A stretch of DNA of 37,561 nucleotides from Planktothrix serta PCC 8927. Lineage in GTDB: Bacteria; Cyanobacteriota; Cyanobacteriia; Cyanobacteriales; Microcoleaceae. Of the stretch, positions 8,401-16,258 are shown in pieces. The stretch covers positions 87,971-125,531 of the forward strand of contig NZ_LR734865.1 in the NCBI RefSeq assembly GCF_900010725.2. Reading direction: 5' to 3'. Position 1 is the first letter of the stretch. Every line of letters starts with the position of its first letter. The notes under the pieces were generated by a model. That model searched no databases. It had not been told where the DNA came from and was given only the letters and a program-made list of their open reading frames with translations. The translations under genes were made by a program, and so were the position numbers.

Positions 8401-9186
8401 TTAAGATATCATCGAAGATGGTTTGACGACCCCATATTGTTCTTTATGAATGCGAATCCACAAAATTGTACCAACAACAATTGCAACGGGAGTATTAATG
8501 TAGGAAAGCAGAGAAACATTAGATGCGTCCACAAGGTTAGCAGCAAACAGAACAAAATCCCATAGCCAGTGAAAAATAATTAACGGCCAAATATTATTGA
8601 ACTTGATCATGAGTGGTGCAAATAAGAACCCAAACAGAAAGGTGAAAACTAGCTGCACCATCATTTCTAACGGAAGCGAACCACCAAAAACATTCACAGA
8701 ATGCAGTAGCGAAAATGCGATCGCACTGACTAGCATTGCCCAACGGACTCGGTTTGTGGTCAAAAATGCGTTTAAAACGATGCCCCGATACATAGTCTCC
8801 TCACCAAGACCTACCAAAAAGGTTGTGAAGCCCACCAGGGCCAACAACTGCCACTGCGCTGCATTGAGAGAGGCTGAAGCCAAAGCGGACAGAAACACGA
8901 CCCACATAGCGATCAATACCGACAGTGAGGGGACAAACCAGAGGAGTTGTCTGGTGTTGAGTTTGCGAAATCCAACCTCTTGCCAGCTAAAATAGCGGAT
9001 GACAAAGAAAACATTGATGATATTAACAATAATCATGACGAACCAGAACACATTCATCATGTCGGGAGTGCCATAGAAGATGCCCTTGAAGGTTTTCATG
9101 TAGAACATACCGAAACCCATGACAGCCGTGTAGATAAATGCAGCTAAGATGGCTATTTTGGTTTTGGAGAGTGATGTTGAATTCAT
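8401..9186 (-). CDS. CPBP family intramembrane glutamic protease
   Basis: Multi-pass membrane protein of the CPBP/Abi (CAAX protease and bacteriocin-processing) family. Motif 1 is EETMYR with Glu129, Glu130 and Arg134; motif 2 is SLLHS with His162; motif 3 is FHWLWDF with His206 and Asp210. About seven hydrophobic helices are visible. The catalytic set is complete, so activity is likely, but the substrate is unknown; family members act in prenyl-protein processing, bacteriocin immunity or stress. The frame is open from a GTG at 9264, but the ATG at 9186 has an AGAAG about 9 bases upstream and removes a charged 26-residue extension. Its upstream DNA is a diverged copy of the region upstream of the WD40-J gene. 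Confidence 0.85.
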   Translation of the reverse strand: MNSTSLSKTKIAILAAFIYTAVMGFGMFYMKTFKGIFYGTPDMMNVFWFVMIIVNIINVFFVIRYFSWQEVGFRKLNTRQLLWFVPSLSVLIAMWVVFLSALASASLNAAQWQLLALVGFTTFLVGLGEETMYRGIVLNAFLTTNRVRWAMLVSAIAFSLLHSVNVFGGSLPLEMMVQLVFTFLFGFLFAPLMIKFNNIWPLIIFHWLWDFVLFAANLVDASNVSLLSYINTPVAIVVGTILWIRIHKEQYGVVKPSSMIS

Positions 9187-9273
9187 GATTTTTCGCTTCT
9201 GTGTGAAATAGTAAGTCCGGTTTTTCCAAAATTTACGATTTCTTGTTCGCTCGTGTTTATACACTCTATTCTG

Positions 9274-9360
9274 AAATTTTATTATAGAATTAATAATAAT
9301 TTAATTAATAACCTATCTATGATCTCTAATCAAGACTTTAGTTTAAGCTGTCCAATTCCT
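9274..9360 (+). pseudogene. Remnant of hypE 5' end and its promoter region
   Basis: This 87-bp stretch aligns without gaps to 14466-14552, which covers the WD40-J/hypE divergent intergenic region and the first 14 hypE codons; I count about 71 of 87 bases identical by eye. The remnant reads MISNQDFSLSCPIP where intact hypE reads [14 protein letters not shown], then stops one codon later. Both the start codon and reading frame are kept. Confidence 0.75.
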
Positions 9361-9374
9361 CTATAATTTGGTTT

Positions 9375-9494
9375 TTATTCAGGGTTCTTTGAAATAGTAA
9401 CGGTTTTGATTATCCCTTCATAAGGACGATGGCGCACACAATAAACTAACCCGATTTTACCGGGTAGTTCACAGATTATTTCTGTACAAGGCTG
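9375..9494 (-). pseudogene. Short orphan reading frame downstream of the nitrogenase-associated gene
   Basis: About 39 codons stay open and read like real protein (CTEIICELPGKIGLVYC, then RHRPYEGIIKTVTISKNPE). No plausible start codon is present, and the frame is bounded upstream by TAA. It sits between the hypE remnant and the nitrogenase-associated gene on the same strand as the latter. It is probably the 3' part of a lost gene; no family recognised. Confidence 0.3.
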
Positions 9495-9521
9495 TTAGTC
9501 ACTTTTTGGGAGCAGATTGCT

Positions 9522-9986
9522 CTATGTTTCGTTAGAAGCACAAGGGATAGAATGGGACTGATTGCTGTTAGCACAGGTCTGTAGATCTTGCTGAATCAAC
9601 TGATCTCGAACAATCTGCTGAGATTGATCGGCTGCTTCTAACCCTATCCAAGCTGCTATTTTGTCACTGTCAAAGCCAACTTTCCTATGAGTCCCAACTT
9701 GCAGAAGCGGACGACGAATCAATAGAGGGTCATCAATCATCAAATTCAAGGCTGTTTCTGCGTCTAATTGGGCAGGAACAATCTTCCCTGATTTAATTTG
9801 AGGTGCGGTGTAATTAAACCATTCTACAACGGGCAAATCCCCAAAAAATGGACGCAGGGTTTCAACTGTCCAAGATTGAGTTAATAAATTATAAGCTTCA
9901 ACGGTATGTCCTGCCGCTTGCAATAAGGCTTTTTGCTTGGTGTTGTTGATGCAGCCCGGTTTTTCATAGAAGATAACAGTAGTCAT
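9522..9986 (-). CDS. ArsC/Spx-like nitrogenase-associated protein
   Basis: Thioredoxin-fold protein of the ArsC/Spx superfamily, closest in my judgement to the nitrogenase-associated (NifO-like) group. The start MTTVIFYEKPGCINNTKQKALL places a single Cys12 at the active-site position, as in that group. It is followed by the conserved LLTQSWTVETLRPFFG region and the DDPLLIRRPLLQVG motif that marks ArsC/Spx proteins. The C-terminal 30 residues are polar. AGGAG lies at ideal spacing before the ATG at 9986. Whether the host fixes nitrogen cannot be told here: no nif gene is in the window. It is isolated among remnants, so it may be cargo or a leftover. Confidence 0.8.
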   Translation of the reverse strand: MTTVIFYEKPGCINNTKQKALLQAAGHTVEAYNLLTQSWTVETLRPFFGDLPVVEWFNYTAPQIKSGKIVPAQLDAETALNLMIDDPLLIRRPLLQVGTHRKVGFDSDKIAAWIGLEAADQSQQIVRDQLIQQDLQTCANSNQSHSIPCASNET

Positions 9987-10029
9987 TGAATTTTCTCCTA
10001 AATTATGTTGATAAAAAATGATGGATTTG

Positions 10030-10953
10030 TTATTTAGAGTAAGCCAATATCTTCATATTATTGGCTTTAGGAATATTCAGGGTACAAAATGAATGAGAAC
10101 GTAACTTTTTGGTTAACTTTGTCCGGCTTTGTCGAAATACAATAAAGTGTTGTATAATTTCCAAAAAGCGACGGGGATCGAAAATATTGAGAATCAATGT
10201 TTCTATCTCGGTTTCTCCTGGAAAAGGAATATTTTCTCCGTTAGTGGAGTGAATTTGACTAAACTGTTTCCATTGACTGGCAAGTGTACCAATCCGAGAT
10301 TGAATTCCATTAGAAAGCACCAGTAACTCATTCAAGGCAAAAAACTTCGGTAGGCGAGTTTGATCCTCTTGAATTTGTACACAAGCGGCTCTAAGTGCCC
10401 AGGGGTTGTGCCCTCCATGAAGACCTTGAAATACGGCTAATGGTAATCCATTAATAAAAATAACTAGATCCAGGCAATGCTGATAGTTGGCTTCAACCAC
10501 AGGAAAGGAATAGATTACCAACCAATCGTTGTTGAACAAATTGGAGAAATCCAAGAGTTTCAAGGTTATGAGTTGACTCGGATCGTTCGCTGAAGTTATT
10601 TTAATACCATTCAACAATTGCAGATGCCATTGACGGTTGTGCTGCATTAATGGCAGGGTGCGAGTTGCTGTTAGCTGATGAAGGATAGTTTCAATCTGCT
10701 GAGGTGTAACCTCTGGGTTAATTCGCTGCATTGCCTGACGAAAGCGATCACCCAGGATACCGTTGCAATAACTTCGCAAAATTCCCTGATGTCGTCCTGA
10801 GATAATATCGGGTTGGAGCAAAACAGTATAGCCCAGTCCCTCAAACCTGTTTAGTATCCGTTCTATATTGGGTTCAAGAGCCTTAGAGAAGTTTAGCCAC
10901 GACTCTAGAGGATTTCTAGTGCGATTGGCTGTATTTTGAGATAATGTATTCAT
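10030..10953 (-). CDS. Truncated, catalytically degenerate HsdR N-terminal domain
   Basis: Corresponds only to the N-terminal nuclease domain of a type I restriction R subunit (normally about 1000 residues). The match is clear in LDLVIFINGLPLAVFQ and in the following NELLVLSNGIQSRIGTLASQWKQF, and continues to LEIIQHFIVF, just before where the helicase motor should begin; the rest is absent. The PD-(D/E)XK site keeps Asp162, but the Glu-x-Lys pair has become Gln176-x-Leu178, so cleavage is not expected. No hsdM or hsdS is nearby. The ATG at 10953 is preferred to the TTG at 10971. It may be a decaying relic or a retained DNA-binding domain. Confidence 0.75.
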   Translation of the reverse strand: MNTLSQNTANRTRNPLESWLNFSKALEPNIERILNRFEGLGYTVLLQPDIISGRHQGILRSYCNGILGDRFRQAMQRINPEVTPQQIETILHQLTATRTLPLMQHNRQWHLQLLNGIKITSANDPSQLITLKLLDFSNLFNNDWLVIYSFPVVEANYQHCLDLVIFINGLPLAVFQGLHGGHNPWALRAACVQIQEDQTRLPKFFALNELLVLSNGIQSRIGTLASQWKQFSQIHSTNGENIPFPGETEIETLILNIFDPRRFLEIIQHFIVFRQSRTKLTKKLRSHSFCTLNIPKANNMKILAYSK

Positions 10954-10971
10954 AATTTTCAGAAAATGCAA

Positions 10972-11357
10972 ATTTAATCTAACCGGGACACCTTAATGGA
11001 TCAACCCAATTGGTATCACACCGAGGTTCAGATTAGCGTTTAGCAATTAAGGATGTACTCGCGCACTGTAACCCGGTTCCCGTAAACTTCTAATTTTTTT
11101 TTGGGGGTCAAGGTACGAGTATTTTTTATATAAATAACCTTTATATAAAAAATTAATAATATTCGCTAAATTAATGTGAAAATGGAGATTACAACTCTTT
11201 CTTGTTTTTTAGGAATGCGATCGCACCCTTTGACTCCATTGATTTAAAAAAGTCTCATAGGCGTAGTTAATTCTTTGCATAACAGCGATCGCTTCTGATG
11301 TTATCATATATATTGATATTATATTTAATAACTCAGCTAATATAAAAGAGTAAAAAT
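10972..11357. other. Intergenic region with J-domain gene remnant
   Basis: AT-rich stretch between the HsdR-like remnant and the PUR-nuclease gene. It contains the J-domain tail described separately, two HIP1 sites (11217 and 11286 areas) and the promoter region of the rightward gene at 11358. An AGAG motif lies about 8 bases before that ATG. No other gene seen. Confidence 0.5.
11209..11299 (-). pseudogene. 3' tail of a WD40-J/DnaJ-type gene
   Basis: 11216-11299 matches 12655-12738, the end of the intact WD40-J gene, at about 81 of 84 bases by eye. It encodes [18 protein letters not shown] and further residues to RVRSHS, then a TAA at 11209-11211. The three differences all change amino acids (H to Y, E to Q, N to S). 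Everything upstream of helix III of the J domain is missing. It has its own stop, so it looks like the surviving end of a second gene copy. Confidence 0.8.
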
Positions 11358-12422
11358 ATGACAGAAAATTGGTTTTCTCCTGAAAAGAGGAATCTTCTTT
11401 TAGCAGAAAGATATTTTAGCGGTTCACATCATTATTTTTTTGAAGTCAAAGAAGCCAAAAATAGATCCAAATATATTATTATCGATCAACGAAAAAAGTT
11501 AGAAAATGAATTTATTGGTACCAAAATGCGTATTTTTGAAAATGAAATGCTTGAATTTCAAAGAATTTTGAATAAGCTGATTAATTTTTCCTTAAATGAC
11601 ACTTCTGTTACTGAAACCGATCACAATTATCATAATAATCAAATAGAATCTAATTTATCGCCAAACAATCTAATTTTTTTAGAAGAAAAATATTTTAGCA
11701 GTTCCCATTACTATTTCTTTGAGGTTAAACAATCAAAAAATGGTACTAAATATATTGTAATAGATCAAAGAAAAAAGTTAGAAAATGAATTTATTAGCAC
11801 CAAAATTCGTATTTTTAAGGATGAAATGCTTGAATTTCAGAGAGTTATGAATAAGTTAATGGCTTTTACTTTAAATGATAATTTTATTCCGAGTAAAATT
11901 TCAGATATTAACAAGGATAACCAGAATCAACAAATACAATTAGATTCAGACTTATCACCGAGATTTTTTGATAAAATTATCACAACAAATAACTGGAAAC
12001 AATTTGAAGAATATGCTTATTATTTACTCAAGTTATTGGGAATAGAGACAGTATATAATTTTACAGGAGAAAGACAAGCCGGAAAAGCTGATGGTTTTTT
12101 CAAAATTGGAAATTTAGCAGTTATTTATGATTGTACTCTTGATTTCCAGAATATAGAAAACAGTAAAAGTGAACAAATAAATAATTATTGTAATAAACTG
12201 AAACAAGGTAGTATTGAATTATCTGGAAGAACAACAGAAGAATTTTATAATCATCATAAACAAGTTTGGATTATTACCAGAGGAACAACTAGACAGATTA
12301 AATTAGTTAATTTAATTGAAGTCAAAGAAGTAGCTATTAACGATATTATGTATCTTTATCAAGAGCGATTGACAAGCAACATGAATAATCAGTCACTCGA
12401 AATAAAATTGCGAAATATCTAA
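11358..12422 (+). CDS. Two PUR-like nucleic-acid-binding repeats fused to a restriction-endonuclease-like domain
   Basis: Residues 18-80 and 111-173 are two copies of one module, about 47 of 64 residues identical by eye. The core is YFF-EVK-x-K-N, KYIxIDQRKK, TKxRIF and EMLEFQRxxNKL. This layout (aromatic strand, basic strand, then an acidic helix) resembles PUR-alpha/DUF3276 domains, which bind single-stranded DNA or RNA as a pair of repeats. A linker leads to residues about 212-340: WKQFEEYAYYLLKLLGIE, then AGKADGFF with Asp245 and LAVIYDCT with Asp258-x-Thr260, then VWIITRG. This looks like a PD-(D/E)XK or FokI/Mrr-type fold, although the usual Lys is Thr. The gene is strikingly AT-rich, suggesting transfer. 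Function is inferred: nucleic-acid recognition coupled to cleavage or binding. Family assignment was made without a search. Confidence 0.6.
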   Translation: MTENWFSPEKRNLLLAERYFSGSHHYFFEVKEAKNRSKYIIIDQRKKLENEFIGTKMRIFENEMLEFQRILNKLINFSLNDTSVTETDHNYHNNQIESNLSPNNLIFLEEKYFSSSHYYFFEVKQSKNGTKYIVIDQRKKLENEFISTKIRIFKDEMLEFQRVMNKLMAFTLNDNFIPSKISDINKDNQNQQIQLDSDLSPRFFDKIITTNNWKQFEEYAYYLLKLLGIETVYNFTGERQAGKADGFFKIGNLAVIYDCTLDFQNIENSKSEQINNYCNKLKQGSIELSGRTTEEFYNHHKQVWIITRGTTRQIKLVNLIEVKEVAINDIMYLYQERLTSNMNNQSLEIKLRNI

Positions 12423-12434
12423 ATTATGTTGTAA

Positions 12435-12560
12435 TATAGCAATCCGTGTAGGATTTGTGAAAAAGTTTTGTAGGGGTTTGGTCTCCAAACCCTCTTTGCG
12501 CCTGGGTTTGGAGACCAAACCCCTACGATAAAATATTACAACCTATTTAGGACTGCTATA
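12435..12560. mobile_element. MITE-like element with long perfect hairpin
   Basis: Outer ends are TATAGCAATCC (12435-12445) and GGACTGCTATA (12550-12560), near-perfect inverted repeats. GTTGTAATAT (12428-12437) and ATATTACAAC (12533-12542) add another inverted pair. The core is a perfect 23-bp stem: 12470-12492 against 12504-12526, with an 11-base loop. It has no coding capacity. The size (126 bp) and ends fit a non-autonomous miniature element; the core would also stop transcription from the upstream nuclease gene. Confidence 0.6.
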
Positions 12561-12641
12561 GTACATAACTAACTTTATTCAAAAATTATAATTATTCTTG
12601 TTTTTTCATTTAGTTAATAATCTTTATATTTGTTGAATTGA

Positions 12642-14447
12642 TCATTTTATTGATTGCGATCGCACCCTTTGATTCCATTCATTTAAAAAAGTCTCATAGG
12701 CGTGGTTAATTCTTTGCATAACAGCGATCGCTTCTGATTTAACGTTATAATCAGGATGATATTGTTTCGCTAATTGATAATAGGCTTGTTTGACTTGATT
12801 CGGTGTTGCCTTGGGATTTACTCCTAATACTTGCCACCAATTTTGATAACATTCAGATGCAATTAATTCCGGTAGACTTAATTGTTGATACCAGAGTTGT
12901 AAAATACCCTTTTTACTCCCACTAACTAATCGTTGACCATCGGGACTAAACACAACCGGAGAACAACCAGAGAGCGTTTGCAATAATTCCCCTGTTTTCC
13001 AATTCCATAATTTAACCGTTTGATCCACACTTCCACTCGCCAAAATTTGACTATTGGGACTCAAAGCTATAGAAAAAATAGCAGCAGAATGTCCGGTTAA
13101 TGTCCGAATTAATTGATAGGTTTTAAGATCCCAGACTTTAATTGTATTGTCAGCACTCGCACTGATTAAAGTTTGATCATCAGGACTGAATAAAACCGAA
13201 GTCACCCAGTTAGAATGTCCGGTTAAAACAATAGGATTTTCATAGGTTTTGATATTCCAAATTCTAATAGTTTTATCAGCACTCCCACTGGCTACAAATT
13301 GACTCTGAGAACAGATCGCTACAGACCAAACTCCATCAGTATGTCCGTTCAAAATTCGTTTAGATTGTCCCGTTTTAAAATTCCAAAGTCTAACGGTTTT
13401 ATCGCAACTTCCACTGATTAAAATTTGATGATCGGGACTAAATACAAGGGAGGTAATAATTCCCATATTTTTTTCGGGAAAATTTAGATCCAATAAAGTT
13501 CGATTTAGTTGTCGAGTCTGAAAATTCCAGAGGGTAATTCGACCATTAACACTTCCTGTAGCAACGATTTCTGAATTCGGACTAATAGCAACTGAATACA
13601 TCTCATAAGGCATAAACCAAGTATATTTTTTCTTAACTGTATTAACATCCCAAATGTGAATATTACGATCATCACTAGCACTGATCAAAGTTTGACTATC
13701 AGGACTAAAAGCCACCGCATGAATTGAATCTTGATGTCCGGCTAAACGCTGTGTTTCTGTCCACATTAAATCTGGTGAATGGGGACGAATAACAAGAGTA
13801 TGATTTTCAATATTAGGTTTTTCTGTTTTTTTTTGAGCAGATGATTTCTGTGGATCTTGAATATTTTGTTTAAGCTGTTTTAATTCATCCTCTAATTCTA
13901 AATCATTGAATTTTTGTTTTAATTTTTCTTCTTGAAATTCAGGAATAAGTTCCAAAACTTCTAATAACGCGGCGGTATAAAATTCCTGATCTAAAATCCG
14001 TTCTTCCATCCGGTCAAAGGCTTGAAACGCTGTTTCTCCGCTTCCAGCAGCATCAATTAATTGGGCAATACCATATAATCCTAACCCAACAATTCCGCCA
14101 AAAACTCCTAATGTTCCCATGCCAATTCCTACACCTGTTCCCGCAAAACCTAACCCCATTCCTCCCACAACCGAAGAAATTCCTACCCCAGAAATTGCCC
14201 CTAATCCTACTGCACCCCAGGCAATAGAATCCCCTTGATTAATGCCTCTAAATGCGCCATAAGTTGCAGCACCCGCCACCGCACCCACACCCATTAAGGG
14301 CATCATTCCTAACCCAATTCCCCCAAAACTTCCCACCAGTCCCACACCACCAATTGTGCTATAAATTCCTGCCCCACTCGCTGCACCGACGGTAACAAAT
14401 GTTGTACCAGTAGTTAAGTTTTCAGAGAAATTATAATAGCTTTTCAT
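12642..14447 (-). CDS. Membrane-associated WD40 propeller protein with C-terminal J domain
   Basis: From residue about 10 to 150 the sequence is a long Gly/Ala-rich hydrophobic region ([20 protein letters not shown] and similar), resembling glycine-zipper membrane helices. An acidic/Gln linker follows. Seven WD40 repeats occupy about 230-520, each ending in an LWN, IWD or LWY signature, enough for a closed propeller. A J domain closes the protein at about 533-596 with the HPD motif at 564-566, needed to stimulate Hsp70 (DnaK). The role is presumably recruiting DnaK to a membrane-bound partner. The long frame begins at 14474, but that ATG overlaps a TATAAT promoter box, and the copy at 9274 has lost the ATG while keeping the box. 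The next ATG (14447) is therefore chosen. Divergent from hypE. Confidence 0.82.
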   Translation of the reverse strand: MKSYYNFSENLTTGTTFVTVGAASGAGIYSTIGGVGLVGSFGGIGLGMMPLMGVGAVAGAATYGAFRGINQGDSIAWGAVGLGAISGVGISSVVGGMGLGFAGTGVGIGMGTLGVFGGIVGLGLYGIAQLIDAAGSGETAFQAFDRMEERILDQEFYTAALLEVLELIPEFQEEKLKQKFNDLELEDELKQLKQNIQDPQKSSAQKKTEKPNIENHTLVIRPHSPDLMWTETQRLAGHQDSIHAVAFSPDSQTLISASDDRNIHIWDVNTVKKKYTWFMPYEMYSVAISPNSEIVATGSVNGRITLWNFQTRQLNRTLLDLNFPEKNMGIITSLVFSPDHQILISGSCDKTVRLWNFKTGQSKRILNGHTDGVWSVAICSQSQFVASGSADKTIRIWNIKTYENPIVLTGHSNWVTSVLFSPDDQTLISASADNTIKVWDLKTYQLIRTLTGHSAAIFSIALSPNSQILASGSVDQTVKLWNWKTGELLQTLSGCSPVVFSPDGQRLVSGSKKGILQLWYQQLSLPELIASECYQNWWQVLGVNPKATPNQVKQAYYQLAKQYHPDYNVKSEAIAVMQRINHAYETFLNEWNQRVRSQSIK

Positions 14448-14472
14448 GATTTTTTTAAGTTCCGTAAATTTC

Positions 14473-14500
14473 ATTATAGAATTGATAGTAACTCTATCAA
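14473..14500 (-). promoter_or_regulatory. Sigma-70-type promoter of the WD40-J gene
   Basis: On the minus strand TTGATA (14495-14500) and TATAAT (14473-14478) are 16 bases apart. The TATAAT box is conserved in the diverged duplicate at 9281-9286, and a weaker TTAATT occupies the -35 position there. Start of transcription would fall near 14466, downstream of the ATG at 14474. Confidence 0.55.
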
Positions 14501-14510
14501 TAACCTCTCT

Positions 14511-15557
14511 ATGACCTCTGATCCAGATTTTAGTTTAACTTGTCCCATTCCGATTCAACAATACCCTCATATTTTACTCGCTCATGGCGGTGGGGGTAAA
14601 CTCATGCGTCAATTAATTGATCAGATGTTTTTACCCACTTTTGGGCATCCAAATCAAGTTGAACATGATGCAGCTACCTTACAATTAAATGGAAATAAAA
14701 TAGCGTTTACAACGGATTCTTATGTCGTTAATCCCCTATTTTTTCCTGGGGGAGATATTGGTTCAATGGCTGTTCATGGAACCGTTAATGATTTAGCAAT
14801 GGCGGGGGCTCGTCCTTTATATTTAAGTGTGGGTTTTATTTTAGAAGAAGGTTTACCGATTCAAACCTTATGGGAAATTATTCTATCGATGAAACAAGCT
14901 GCCGAAAAAGCTCAGGTTAAAATCGTTACTGGAGATACTAAAGTTGTTGATAAAGGCAAGGGAGATGGGATTTTTATTAATACATCGGGTATCGGAATCA
15001 TTGAACATAATTTAACCATTAATCCCTTATCCGTTCAACCGGGAGATGCGGTTATTATTAATGGGGATTTGGGGCGACATGGGATTGCAATTATGGCGGT
15101 GCGGGAAGGATTAGAATTTGAAACAACAATAGAAAGTGATTCTGCACCTGTGGCGGATGTGGTTTTAGAGTTATTAGAGGCGGGAATAGAAATTCACTGT
15201 TTACGAGATTTAACACGAGGCGGTTTAGCAAGTACGTTAAATGAAATTGCTACTGCTGCTAAAGTTGAAATTGAAATTCAAGAAACAGCTATTAATGTAT
15301 TAGAAGAAGTCAAAGGAGCGTGTGAAATTTTAGGATTTGACCCCCTTTATGTTGCTAATGAAGGGCGGTTTGCGGTGTTTGTTCCTGAGAAAGATATTGA
15401 AAAAACTTTATCGATTTTACAGGCAAAAATACCCCAAGCAAGTTTAATTGGTTGCGTTAAACAAACGTCAACCCCTTTAGTTACAATGCAGAGTACAATT
15501 GGGGCTAAACGAATTATTGATATGTTGAGTGGAGAACAGTTACCTCGGATTTGTTAG
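14511..15557 (+). CDS. hypE: Hydrogenase maturation protein HypE
   Basis: HypE dehydrates the carbamoyl group received from HypF on its C-terminal cysteine to a thiocyanate, which supplies the CN ligands of the [NiFe]-hydrogenase active site. The sequence ends in PRIC with Cys348, the required terminal cysteine. The PurM/ThiL-like ATP-binding features are present: AHGGGGK near residue 24, [33 protein letters not shown], and [11 protein letters not shown] in the second half. Length matches the family. No other hyp or hox gene is in the window, so the gene is separated from the rest of the maturation set. It is transcribed divergently from the WD40-J gene from a 37-64-base shared region. Confidence 0.94.
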   Translation: MTSDPDFSLTCPIPIQQYPHILLAHGGGGKLMRQLIDQMFLPTFGHPNQVEHDAATLQLNGNKIAFTTDSYVVNPLFFPGGDIGSMAVHGTVNDLAMAGARPLYLSVGFILEEGLPIQTLWEIILSMKQAAEKAQVKIVTGDTKVVDKGKGDGIFINTSGIGIIEHNLTINPLSVQPGDAVIINGDLGRHGIAIMAVREGLEFETTIESDSAPVADVVLELLEAGIEIHCLRDLTRGGLASTLNEIATAAKVEIEIQETAINVLEEVKGACEILGFDPLYVANEGRFAVFVPEKDIEKTLSILQAKIPQASLIGCVKQTSTPLVTMQSTIGAKRIIDMLSGEQLPRIC

Positions 15558-15571
15558 GGAGTTAATTCATC

Positions 15572-15688
15572 ATGTCATCCGAAAATTTGTTAACCTCTAC
15601 AGATGTTCTTCAGCTACTGGTTAAAGGGATTGATAAAACGACTTTAGAAGCAAAACTATCGATTTCGAGTTGGACATTTACGTTTTAA
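15572..15688 (+). CDS. Small ORF or gene fragment after hypE
   Basis: A 38-codon frame (starting MSSENLLTSTDVLQLLVKGI, ending SSWTFTF) follows the hypE stop by 14 bases, with AGGGAG at 15555-15560 upstream of its ATG. The first part looks like a helical protein start and the end looks random. This suggests a gene truncated by deletion; it may still be translated as the last hypE-operon product. Confidence 0.3.
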   Translation: MSSENLLTSTDVLQLLVKGIDKTTLEAKLSISSWTFTF

Positions 15689-15722
15689 TTTAATTTCTTC
15701 ACCTAATTCTTAACATAATCAG

Positions 15723-16151
15723 ATGATGAACTTTGAAAAAATTTGGCAACAGTATGATTTTACTGAATCAGAACTTTTATCAATGGGATTGCAACTTCCT
15801 TATGATTATGTTCTGAATATTAACTATTATTGGCAACTCAACTCAAATTCTACCAATACTGAAATAGCTACTACAGACCAAATGTTTCAGCTAATTCTAA
15901 AATCTTGTATTCATGTTGATATCCAATTTAATGTTAATCAAGATGAGTTAAATTCAATCCCAACTCATTTGGGTACAATTGTAGGGTGGGGTCGAGTTAT
16001 ACCTTCCTCTTGGATACAAAGTCAGTCTCTTTCTGAGCAGGAATGGCTACATTTATTTTTTGAAATAGGAGGAAATAACAGAATAGAGCTTGTTTGTAAA
16101 TCGTTAGTTGTTGAACATTTGAACTTGAAGTTATTAACCATAAAACAATAA
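15723..16151 (+). CDS. Uncharacterised 142-residue protein
   Basis: No family recognised. The protein is acidic to neutral, with no signal peptide or membrane segment, and is rich in Asn, Leu and Trp. It alternates predicted helices (EKIWQQYDFTESELLSMG) and strands (CIHVDIQFNVN, THLGTIVGWGRVIPSSW). Two cysteines (in KSCIH and LVCKS) are not in a metal-binding pattern. Either of two adjacent ATG codons could start it, and there is no clear ribosome-binding site. It is followed at once by a 29-bp repeat. Size and isolation would fit an immunity-like or accessory protein, but that is only a guess. Confidence 0.5.
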   Translation: MMNFEKIWQQYDFTESELLSMGLQLPYDYVLNINYYWQLNSNSTNTEIATTDQMFQLILKSCIHVDIQFNVNQDELNSIPTHLGTIVGWGRVIPSSWIQSQSLSEQEWLHLFFEIGGNNRIELVCKSLVVEHLNLKLLTIKQ

Positions 16152-16176
16152 ACTATTAGTGTTTTTACCTAACTTT

Positions 16177-16205
16177 GTAGGGTGCGTAAGCTCCGCGCAC
16201 GCACC
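16177..16205 (+). repeat. 29-bp dispersed repeat, copy 1
   Basis: Begins GTAGGGTGCGTAAGCTCC and ends GCACGCACC; the ends GGTGCGT and ACGCACC form a 7-bp stem. An identical copy lies at 37478-37506 and an inverted identical copy at 16828-16856. Together with the inverted copy it brackets the LRAT-like gene. Confidence 0.9.
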
Positions 16206-16258
16206 TAATCACACTTAATCAAGGAATATTAGCGACCAAGATAGTCGCACTACTTTAT

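Noticed and set aside
9187-9264. 26-residue N-terminal extension of the CPBP protease from a GTG
   Set aside because: Highly charged, lacks a ribosome-binding site, and the ATG at 9186 has one.
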